Origin: Rhynochetos jubatus
Lineage: Eukaryota > Chordata > Aves > Eurypygiformes > Rhynochetidae
DNA length: 64,000 bases
Assembly: GCA_027574665.1 (NCBI GenBank)
Contig: CM050656.1
Span: 5,269,001-5,333,000, forward strand
Direction of reading: 5' to 3'
Positions 47,690 through 57,408 of the stretch are shown piece after piece. How positions within the stretch are numbered: position 1 is the first letter of the stretch; each line of letters opens with the position of its first letter. Under the pieces are notes generated by a model. The model did no database searches, was not told where the DNA came from, and worked only from the letters and a program-made list of their open reading frames with translations. The translations under genes were made by a program, and so were the position numbers.

Positions 47690-48119
47690 TTATTATGAAA
47701 ACATTTGCGAGCTTTTTGTTACCTACCCTTCCTTCTCTTTAGAAGATGTCTTTCTGGAAAAGATTTTTCAAAAAAAAAAAGGGGCGTAATGTAATACACG
47801 GCTATAACATAGATTGTTAATTTTTAGTGTAGCTGAATCACAGCATGCTTTGATTGAGAGGAGCCAACACAAACACGTGAAATATGTGCCTCTTTGAACA
47901 GGATACACCACATCCTGCATTTGGTAGCCAAAGGTTCCAGTTTGCATCACAAATGTAGTCCAAGATCCCTGTCTCCTTGAGGTATGTACCTTGGAAAGTG
48001 CCAAATCTGCAAGACACGCCACTTTTTAAAAATTTCTTTCTTTCATTCTTTCCTAGTTTAAAAAAAAAAATAAAAAAGTTTAATCATTTGCTTGTTTGGG
48101 TTTTAGCAGAGACTCAGCA
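47690..48119. other. No gene seen
   Basis: AT-rich, with A10 at 47771-47780 and an A-rich patch at 48059-48077. No other feature. Confidence 0.6.
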
Positions 48120-48270
48120 GGTGATTGAAAGAAAGGACTACATTGTCAGGAGGGACTTTGATTAATCAGAGACTTGATCGTTTGATTAATCGTCCCAGAA
48201 AGAGCTGACTCTGGCAAAAGCACCCCAGCCAACATGTAAACACGTCGAAAGAACATTTTCGAAATACATA
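48120..48270. promoter_or_regulatory. Candidate enhancer block with duplicated TTTGATTAATC
   Basis: TTTGATTAATC occurs twice in the same orientation (48157-48167 and 48181-48191), 24 bases apart. Each combines a TCF/LEF-like TTTGAT with a paired/OTX-type TAATC. Downstream are AAACACGTCG and CATTTTCGAAATAC words. No repeat or open frame explains the conservation-like texture. Confidence 0.35.
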
Positions 48271-48399
48271 GAGACAAATTGCAGTTCAAAGCTACTCTTA
48301 CTGGCCTGTTGATTTGACGGCTAGAAACAAAAGCCTTTCTGCCTGGTTGATAGAAACCAGACCTTCCACGGGAGGAAACAATTGACTTCAGGTCCTTTC

Positions 48400-48560
48400 A
48401 AATTTTGAATAAAAAGAGCTTGACGTTTTCTTTTTTAATTAATTTTTTTATCTTCTCATTCTTATTTACAGTAATAAATTACAGTCCTTAGTCTTTTTAT
48501 AAGGAAAGTTAAGTTTCCTCTCATTTTCAAGCAATTTATGACACATGTTTAAGACCTTCA
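48400..48560. promoter_or_regulatory. AT-rich candidate CNE
   Basis: TTTTTTAATTAATTTTTTTA, TTTACAGTAATAAATTACAG and TTTTCAAGCAATTTATGAC give a block rich in TAATTA-type words. It may be one unit with the preceding enhancer-like segment (48120-48270). Confidence 0.3.
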
Positions 48561-51420
48561 GTTACATAAGGGCTCTGCAGAGCTTCCCGGCAAAGCATAA
48601 ATGATGGCAGCGAGGCAGCAAACAAAACACTGCGCTACGCATCGCCCAGCCATGATCACATTTTACCTGCCATTTAATGGCACCCTGTAGGAAACCTTAA
48701 GTTGGAAAAATGCTCAAAAACCCTGCCTGCTTGCCTAGCAATCTCACTGTGTAGGGAAAAAAAAAAAAAAGAAAAGGATTTGCAAATTCAGCTGGTTCCC
48801 AAGCTAGTGGAGGTCATTAAAAAGTCCTCTTTGTCATGGAAACACAGGGTGAGGTGACTCTAGTGAGCTGCATGGTGCGCCTAAGAGCTCCACAACGTTT
48901 CTTCTCAAGTCAAGGAAAGCCCATATACCTGCTGAACACCAGCCCTGTTCAGAACAGCAGACGAGGAAAGGAAAGGCAGTAAAAAGCAGAATTAGTATTT
49001 TGCAGGAAATTTGGGGAGAGCAGGAAATCATTTCTTTCCTGGAGAAAAAAAATAACGCTTTCCTACACATCATGCAAAACAGAGAATACGGGGGGGGAAT
49101 TGAATATTTCCAACATTCAAGCCAGAAGCAATGGGTTTGGTCTTCACCCCACATTACATAGGGAAATTCCTGATTTGTGGTTGCCGTACCCTCGCTGGGC
49201 TGCCCGTGCACAGGCTCAGGCACCGAGACACAGTAGCCTGGCAGCCACCAGCCCCATTCCTTCGTAATCCAATTACTGTAAGTGGTTTAACCGCTGCTTC
49301 ATATCAGGGGCCTCAGCCCAGGGCGAATCAGCTGTTTGTCCCGTCATCAGCAAGACAAGAAAGAATCTGAAGCAAAGAGTTGGTTCCAGTCAGACCACTC
49401 TGCTGTTGCCAATGGGCACCTGCAACCTCCCGTGTCCATCACCAGCAACCCAGCAGGAATTCTCAGTCAAATGAAAGCATTTCTTTGGCCCCAAAGGGAG
49501 CAGATTTAGATTGAATGAGGTATGTTTTTTCAGCCCAAAAGAAAAGATAGTGTTATTTAGCAGCTGTTTAAAAAGATGTGTGAATTGTTAGACTAAACAA
49601 ATCAATGAAAGTTAAAATAATTTCTAAGCAAAATTCTGGAAAAAAAATATATTTCAACATTTCCAAAGTAAGTGTTTCATCTTTCAAAATTCTGCATTTT
49701 GTTTCCTGTCTTTTAGGTTCTTTTCAATGGCCACCACCCGTGGTTTTGAGGTCCAAAGCTTGGTTTTGAAATAGTTTGTCCTTCTCACGCTGCAATTTTT
49801 AATGCATTTACTATTCCAGCTGTGAGGGTAGCAGCTACCTGTTTCTTGATTCAGCATAGCAAGTGGGGGACGAGCTGGGCAAATTGTCTTGAGAATGCAA
49901 CAGCAGAATGCAGCACTTTTGGTGAAAGCATTACGAAAAATGAGTGTAACTGATTTGAAGAGAGTCCACAAGCTGACAGTCCAATTTCTCATTAATATTT
50001 GCTGAAATATAAATAGACAAAAACCCCTATTCCCAAATGTTTTGCTAACAAAAGCAGACATACTATAAGACACTGGATGTTTTTGTAATAATTGGTTTGT
50101 AATATATATTTTTGCTTTATTTTGCTGTGTCTTATGTTCACTGTGTTTTATTTATCATTAATTAACCCAGCTTTGTCAAAGACCTTGAATCTCAACACTG
50201 AATCCTAGCAAAGCGCCACGGAGAGCTAAAATTACCACCCTCTCTCCTCCCTTCTGCTACAGAGCCAAGAGATGAAGATCTACTTTGCTCCTTACAACTT
50301 CCTTAGTGGCTACAGGAACCCAAAGGATATTCCTCCCCTCTTGTATATATCAATCCTAAATCCTTTGTATTCACTCTCGTTCCCCCACCCAGCCGTATTT
50401 TAATTAATGAAATCAAATGACCATCTACTAAAATAAACCAGATTTAACAAGGGAAGAAAGTCAAAACAAACAGGCACTGTTTACTTCCCTTGCACCGATT
50501 TGCCAAGAAATGAGCCCCACGTCCAACATTATCGATTCACGTCAGAAATATTAACCTCTCGCGGCAGCATGAAGAGTAGCATCTGGATCGAAAGGATGAG
50601 GGGGGACACGCATGCAGTGAAATGAAAGCAACGTGGCATTTCTGCACGGCTCAGCAGATACCTTCACCCCCACGGGCTGTGTTTATGTCCTGTCGATCAA
50701 CACCGCAGATGGAATTGTGACAGTCAAGGTCCCACATTTGGTTGTGGCTCCAGCTCTCAGTGGAGAGGGGATGGGGAATGCCATGTGCATGGTGTATCCT
50801 CAGAAAGTGCTGCTCAGAGCCACGTGTGGCTCGTAACACTGAAAGATGTGGTACCACAGGAGCGTCAGTAATATAATTCAGCTGCCATCTACCACTGACC
50901 TCCTCCTTACCAGGAAAGAGCCTGGATTTGGTGGCCATCACAGCAAAATGTGACAGCCCCTCCTGCAGTTGAGTGTGTAAGGAAAGGAGGCATCGGACTG
51001 TCCCCAGAGCAGGTAAAAGCATGTAGGGATATCTAATCTGAGAATCACCTTCATTACTGACAGCTCCAGCCTTTTGGAATATTTTATGCGAAAGATTTTG
51101 TTACTGAAGAATCAGTTTTCCCAAAACTAGAAGATTCAGTCCCAGAGTAGCATTTTCAGTAATTAGAGCTTTTCTTTCACAGGAAAGGATTTTAAACCAA
51201 AAACAAACTTGGGGCTAGGTAAGCTTTGGGTTCTAGAAAACGGAAGTGGTAGAAGCTTCAAGCTTCCCCCCCTATCACCCCAATCTTTATTTAATTATTG
51301 GCTGTTCCTCTTCCATCCCTGCCCCACCTTCCTTTCACCACTGAATGCTGTTTGGTTGGTGGGTTGGTTAGTTTTCTTTTTCCTTTGACATCTTCATAGG
51401 ATTTTCCCAGCTCCTGTAAG
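48561..51420. other. No gene seen
   Basis: No recognised gene, RNA or mobile element. An A14 run at 48757-48770 and AT-rich stretches (49500-49680, 50070-50170) are the only local features. Frames of 129 codons on the - strand (48834-49223, 49684-50073) are unrecognised. Confidence 0.65.
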
Positions 51421-52200
51421 ATGCAGGGCAGCTGTGGGAACCCCCGCAGGATCCACCTTCAGCTGCGGTACCACCCTGGGAAACAGAAGCAACTGGAAGG
51501 CCTGCAATTTTTCTTCACAAAACCCCTTGTTTTCCTCCTTTTCAGCCCACTCCGCAACTATTACACGCAGATCTTGCAACACTGCTGGATTTCAGCAGCG
51601 CCCTTTGTTATCCGCCCCGTTTGCCGACGAACAAAGAGGGAGCTGGATGGCTTCTGCAAGCTGGAGCGGGATGCTGGCTCTCCGTTCGCTGCTTCAGATC
51701 TGAAGCTGCTAACAATGAACAATGGTAACGCACCGACTCCCCGTTGCTCTTGCGCTCCATGTGGTGCGCGAACGGGGCCAAGGGCATGGACATGGCTCTG
51801 GGACAGGGTATTTTGGTTTCCTGCCTTTTTTGTCCGGCGCAGAGCAGAAGCCAGAGCATCCACAGGGGTATTCCCTTGCTACATTTGGTGGCATCTACCC
51901 CTCAGGGGCTGTTTTGTCGCTGAGAATAGCAAGAACGTTCAACAGAGGCCAAGGAAGAGAGCGATGCGCAAGCGTCCCATTAACTCCATCCCGCATGAAC
52001 GACTCTCATCTTCGGGCAAACAGCAGCATGGGGACGTTCCCGCAGCACCTCTGTCTCCTCACCTCGTGCTCCAGGAGCCACAACGAACCGGAGAATGGTC
52101 CTCGTCCCTGGGCATGGATTCAGTGACCTCAGTATTGTTCCTGGGAGCAAACACCCTGTCAGCCAAGCCATCGGCAGCTCCTCAGTGTCCAAACGGGTAG
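51421..52200 (+). other. Unrecognised 259-codon open frame in a CpG-rich patch
   Basis: The longest open frame in the window, from ATG at 51421 to TAG at 52198. The product is basic and Trp/Arg-rich (for example RTGPRAWTWLWDRVFWF, residues about 117-133, and QRPRKRAMRKR further on). It shows no domain I can name and no signal peptide. The DNA from about 51600 has roughly thirty CpGs in 600 bases, and a 134-codon frame on + plus a 100-codon frame on - are open too, so stop scarcity from composition is the simplest explanation. It could mark an unmethylated CpG island and a first exon of an unannotated transcript, but nothing proves it. Confidence 0.15.
51590..52196. promoter_or_regulatory. CpG-rich patch (CpG-island candidate)
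   Basis: CpG is far denser than in the surrounding sequence: GTGCGCGAACGGGG, TCCGGCGC, GAGCGATGCGCAAGCGTCCC. By rough count the CpG observed/expected ratio is around 0.7. This suggests a hypomethylated region, possibly a promoter, in a window otherwise poor in CpG. No TATA box or known first exon is visible. Confidence 0.4.
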
Positions 52201-52870
52201 GCAGGCACTACAGCAGCAGACTTAGAGGTGGCCTTTCCACTTGGGGTTAAAACCTATTGTCAGTCTGAACATTTGCAGCCCTGTGGATAAACACAGGACT
52301 GCCTGGAGCCAAGCATTAAATCCACGCTCACATGCAGAATAAATAAAGAATTAAATGCGGTACATAAATAAATACAAATGTTAAGCGGCATGGAAACTAA
52401 CACAGCCCTCTCTGTGTCCTTCCTCCCGCTGGAGGGGCCTCGGCGAAGGAGCCTGCCCCGTCTCAGTTCCACGCCAGGCTCCTGCAATCAAAGCCGAAAC
52501 GCAAACGTGCTGCTTTTTTTCCCCGTTTTCCTTAGATCTGGTCCCTAAATTCTCACTTTACATGGCTGACAGAGGTCAGCACAAATAGCGCAGAGCCAGG
52601 TGTGATGGGTTTGTGCAGAAACGAAGCCAACGAGAACGGTCCTCTCGTTTCATTAGTCCAACGCGTTGGTAAAGTCATAAGGAAAAATGCTGACCCTGTC
52701 GCCCTGAACTTTTTTTACAGATTATAAAACACAGAGTGGTTTCTCTGGGTTTCTGTAGACTTTTATCTCATATTCACAGAGATGTTTACTTCTTCACTGT
52801 TCTTTTTTCATTTTCTTTCCATTTTTGCTTTCACTCCTTCAACCCCAAGCCAGGGTATCAGCTATAAATT
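52201..52870. other. No gene seen
   Basis: No recognised feature. A patch of AATAAATAAAG-type words at 52338-52378 is AT-rich. Confidence 0.6.
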
Positions 52871-52876
52871 CAATAT

Positions 52877-52910
52877 ATACATATATCTGAAAAAATCAAT
52901 ATATATGTAT
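52877..52910. other. AT inverted repeat
   Basis: ATACATATAT and ATATATGTAT form a perfect 10-base inverted repeat around a 14-base loop. It probably reflects a small TA microsatellite. No function implied. Confidence 0.7.
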
Positions 52911-54321
52911 CTTTTCAGAAATGCCTTCTAAGTACCAGCCTTCCAAACAGAAGCGTCCTCCCAAAAACCATAGCAAGCGAGCAACTAGACCAGATCAGAC
53001 CCCTCTTTGCTCTCACACCCATCGTATCCAGGGCTAACGCAACTCATTTCAATGGCATTGGCGTCAGCAGCTATTTCTGCTCTACTTCTCTGTGTGCTGA
53101 ATCAAAGTCAAATCCCTTTTGCTTACAAGGGCGGCTAGATTTTCGCATATGGTACTTTTGACTAAGAATTCCAAGCAATAAACAGATGAGAACCAGCTAC
53201 TTCAGGCCTTCAAACGAGAGTGCCAGCACAGCACAGGACACCACGTAGGAGCTGGTCTGTGCCCACTGTACATGCTGGATCTGCCACCTGCACCTTAAAG
53301 CCCAAGGGTGCTCCCTAAAGAACTCTTCAGCTCTTTGTTCACTGGAGACAAGCAGAGCCTCAAGCTGTATTTTGAAAGGGAGTTGGACCAAGCTCTTCCA
53401 CTCAAGCTGTCCAGAGTCTGTACTGGGCTGTTTCAGCTGAGGGTTTGGCACAGGTCTGGTAGCCATTGCCCCATCACTCTCTCACTGCGCTGTAGTGTCA
53501 TACATCAGCAGCGTGGTGTAAGCAGGGGAGCAACACATTCCTAGGAGAGCTTCCCAGTCATCCAAGTGACACTGAGGTACGGCTTACACCCGAGTCTAGG
53601 CTAGAAAACTAGTATGCAGGATGGACTTAAATTCCAAAGGGAGCTGGAGCTGAAGTTGTTCTCTACTCCCTTGCAAATGTGCCCTTTACACTCCGTTCAC
53701 GGCACAGTTGCTCCCCAAAAGCAAAAGGACTGAGGGCAGCCCTCCAACAGGCTCTGCGAATGTCCCAAGGCCAGAAGAGCCAGTGGTGTCTTTGGAGATG
53801 CAGCTGAGGGTCTCTAGAGTGATGGGAAAGCCACACTGCCTCTGCTTGTCCCAGCACAGTTCCTTCCAAACCCCTCCGTACTGCTCTAGCATCTCAAAAT
53901 CCTCACCACACAGGCGCCACTGGGGAATCTTTAGTTTGCATGAAGACATTTGTGGATTTCAGCTGAGGAATTCTGGTTTTCAACCATTGGGAGGATGATT
54001 TTTGCAGCAATTAGCCATCAGCTGTGTCTCCACTCCCCTAATTGCCTGTGAATTTCACAGCAAGCAACACGAAAGCCATTAGTGGTCAGATAGTCACATT
54101 AGATTCAGAACACATTTCCAATTGAAAGAATTATTAGCTAAGAGTTCTTCATGGTGATTTCCAAGCTCCACTAACCACTTCCTGAGCACTCAAGAAAGGA
54201 TTATGTCTATTTGGAGGCACTCAAATTTTGGGGGTGCAATATCTCACAGTTAGGGTGGGGGCTTTTTCGGCCCACCTTTGGCTTTTACCTACATGCTATG
54301 CATAGACTTTAATAAAAGTCT
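52911..54321. other. No gene seen
   Basis: Nothing recognised. Short open frames overlap on both strands around 53200-54000. Confidence 0.65.
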
Positions 54322-54451
54322 TTTCAAGGCCAAGCTAGATAAGGCTTGGAGCAACCTGGTCTAGTGGAAGGTGTTCCTGCCCATGGCAGGGGTTGGAACT
54401 AGATGGTCTTTAAGGTCCCTTCCAACCCCAACCCATTCTACGCTTCTATGA
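54322..54451 (+). mobile_element. CR1 LINE 3' fragment (short)
   Basis: It starts in TTTCAAGGCCAAGCTAGATA, inside the ORF2 tail. It continues with GAGCAACCTGGTCTAGTGGA and CTTTAAGGTCCCTTCCAACC and ends in degenerate octamers, ATTCTACG and CTTCTATG. Only about 130 bases remain, the shortest avian-type CR1 here. The decayed octamers suggest some age. Confidence 0.93.
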
Positions 54452-55900
54452 AAACTTGATAATAATTGAATAAGATGAACTCCCTATTAACTGCAAAGCA
54501 GCACACAAGGGCCACAAGTCTTATTAGATCAGGTATCTCCATAGGACTAAAGGAGCTTCCCCATGGTACCACACGGATGCCATGTAATTTCCAACAAGCA
54601 AGGTTATGGTGTGCACTGCGTGCTATGGATCAAGGGAACTGGAAAGGCCAAGCTGTCTCGCTGTAGCGGGGTCCCTGTTTACTGATTTCATAACTCCAGC
54701 TGGACCTCTTTTGGCAAGGGAGAGGGTTTTTATGAGGGAAAATGCTATAAATCTGCTGTCGCTAAAGGACATCAGACACCATGTGGCATGTTCATGATAT
54801 CACCAGTGTGCACCAGTTTTAAAACAGAGGTTTTAGCCATAAAGCTGCCAACCAGTAAAATCACATATGAGAGAAATGCTGAACTTTTAACAGTGAAACA
54901 TCCCTTTGAAAACCCTTCCTCTTCCTGCTCCTTCTCAACCCCAAAGCTTTGGAGAGATAGAGAAAGGGAAAATGAAGGGGGTGTGCTTCAAAGTCCTGTG
55001 ATAAACATCCCAGAATTAAAACAAAGCCAAACTTTGTGTCCCGTTTCTGAGCAGAAACAGCTGTCACTCAGCAAAAGCGTTTGCTCCATGATGAGAGAAC
55101 CAAAAAAAACCCCACCTTTCCTTAAAGAAAGGGAGTATATCTGTTTCATAATGCTCGTTTTGCATTGCCCTGAGCTAAAAATGAGGAGGAATTGGTGCAA
55201 CATGCCAGGTAGGAGTCAGAGATGGAAATCTAGCAGGGTAAGTGTGAGCTACACAGCCATAAATTGCTTTCCTTAACTGTCTGTGACAATTGGTAGCAGA
55301 CAAAAGTTATATATCTTCCGCAAGCGTTTCTGCAGTGCACAGCTTTCCATTCTGCTCCAGTTACCGTAGCCTTTCTGACCACCTTCGTGTGAGAGTTTTT
55401 CCCTGCGTATCGAGGAAATGCTCCAAGGCTGGGAGGAGAGGGAAGCAGTCAGAGCCGGGCCAGGCCACTGAAACCCTCTGACACGGCCTATAGCAAACGA
55501 AGGCAAAACATAAGAAACCTCAGGGGACTCAGAGCTCCACGAGGCAGAGATTTTGTGCATTGATACCTGCAGACAAAATCCTGATTGTAGACACCGGTTC
55601 AGTGCCAGAACACTTCTCTGCTAGGAGACTTTAAATTTATGCTTCTAGTAGGGTTGAGGAGTTCACAGAAAGGTCATATTCACCTACTTCTTTGCACTGT
55701 AATGCAATACCTCTCCTAGTGATTTTAATTAAAACCCTCACAATTAATTTGTTTCACCATCACATTTGTATTTTTCACTCCTTATCACAAGTACAAGAAA
55801 CACCCTGCTGCAGTCGCTGCCTCCCCTATCAAAGAAAACAGAGAATCTTGACTTCTATCAACAAATAAAGGGCTATTCACCCTAACCCCAGTACACCCTG
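54452..55900. other. No gene seen
   Basis: A 162-codon frame (54788-55276, +) is Ser/Lys-rich and unrecognised; the opposite strand is open in parts. No other feature. Confidence 0.62.
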
Positions 55901-55964
55901 AGTTTTGGCACACAGATTGAAGATAACGGTTCATTTCAGTTTTGGCACACAAATTGAAGATAAC
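55901..55964. repeat. Two-copy 27-base direct repeat, 37-base spacing
   Basis: The copies at 55901-55927 and 55938-55964 both begin AGTTTTGGCACACA and end TTGAAGATAAC, and differ at one base. A third partial word TGAAGATAA follows directly. A recent-looking local duplication with 10 unrelated bases between copies. Confidence 0.9.
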
Positions 55965-56227
55965 TGAAGATAAGATTCAGAAGGCTGCATGATGCCGAAG
56001 GACCTTTGATTTTGGAGGTTTTCCCTTGTTACCCCACTGCCTGCTATAGGAGTTCAAGCCAGCTGGCTCCATGTGGGCAGAGCAAACTTGGCACATGCCA
56101 AGGTGTGGGTAGGTGGCTGAGAGCAGGAGAGGGGAGAGCAATTTTACAATATTGATGTCATTTATATCGTGTCACAACTGAAAAGGATGAGAAGTGATGT
56201 TCACATTTCCCATCGAAGAGGCTGAAC

Positions 56228-56260
56228 AGTTGAGTTTTACTCAACTCTTGTTGAGTAAAA
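56228..56260 (+). other. Overlapping alternative hairpins
   Basis: TTTTACTCAAC, loop TCTT, then GTTGAGTAAAA is a perfect 11-base stem (56235-56260). The same TTTTACTCAAC segment can instead pair upstream: AGTTGAG, loop TTTTA, CTCAACT (56228-56246). The three-part palindromic arrangement allows two mutually exclusive folds. No long precursor-like stem surrounds it. It may be a fragment of an old inverted-repeat element or chance. Confidence 0.75.
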
Positions 56261-57393
56261 AGTGGAATATTTGCAACTTGGAAGATAAAGTTACTGTGAT
56301 TGGGAAACTCTGTTCTAATAATGAAACACGCGGAGAGAAGATGTTTCCTGACTATTTTTCTGAGTGCAGGAGAAGAACATTCAGTTCCTAAAATGTGTTC
56401 AGGTTTCTTTATGCTCCTTATGCAAAGACTAAGTCTTCCAGCTTGCTCACTTTTCTCAGTGCATGGGTTTGTGCAATGCAAATGGTTGAGAAGATTACAG
56501 AATTTGGCCTTAAATCAGCAGAAAAGAATTAGCAGAAGAGATTCAAAACATTATTTTTAATCCAGTCACAAACTGCATTTTCCACTATGGCCCTCATACG
56601 TAGGTCACATGTCAATGGATTTCAGGGGGCTGTTAGACAAATCCCACGTGCAAGGCAAAGTCTCTACCCTTGCCATTTTGTATGAACAGCTCACCACTTT
56701 GGGGTTCACAGACATGCCCATAAATTTGGCTAGCAACATCCAGAGGCCTCCTGGGTGCACACCTCACAACTAGAAGCTGCCACATAGTGGTGTTGGCCTG
56801 CCCAAGCTCTCTGTGAGTTCCTAAGGAAAGAATAATTTCAAATTGAGCTGATACAACGTTGTCACATTATAGTTTTTCATCACTCTGTCCTGCCCTGTAA
56901 AAGTCTTACTCTGGTTTCTTTGCTTCTCCCAGATGAGTAATGTGGAGCTATACAGAATGCTTGGAAAGCAGCTTTGGATGGAGAACAAGACATCGTCGAA
57001 ATTATGCATTGCATGATCCAAATCTCTGAAACGTGGGGGTAGAACAAATAATCCCTTCTCTTACATAAGTACCGGATTCATTCATCTGTTGAGGACTCAT
57101 AAAAGGCACGAGCCGGCTGGCTACAAGGCAGCTTTCGGCCCTCTGTGTCTACGATGGGGATAAGGCCATGTGAAATCATACAGAAACTCGAGTTTTCCAT
57201 GAGGTCACTTCAGAGCTGTCCTTGCTGAAGCAGGAGGATGTGTAAATTTTAACACTGCCAGTGTGCACCTAATCATGCTAAACACTGAACATCCTTAACC
57301 CTTCCTGGTAAGTGGGTGTTTCTACACTGGACAGTGAAGCAAGGATCGGATGTGCCTGACTGCTGCCGTTGCAAGACGGGCAGGTAGTCTGGT
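56261..57393. other. No gene seen
   Basis: No recognised gene or repeat. Confidence 0.62.
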
Positions 57394-57408
57394 GCTTGCC
57401 ATAGCAAC
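57394..57408 (+). promoter_or_regulatory. RFX X-box-like motif
   Basis: CTTGCCATAGCAACC closely fits the RFX X-box, two GTTGCC-type half-sites facing each other over a 2-base spacer (consensus GTTGCCATGGCAAC); 12 of 14 positions agree. X-boxes commonly sit near ciliary and neuronal genes. It lies inside an 88-codon open frame (57350-57616) that I do not believe is coding. Confidence 0.4.
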
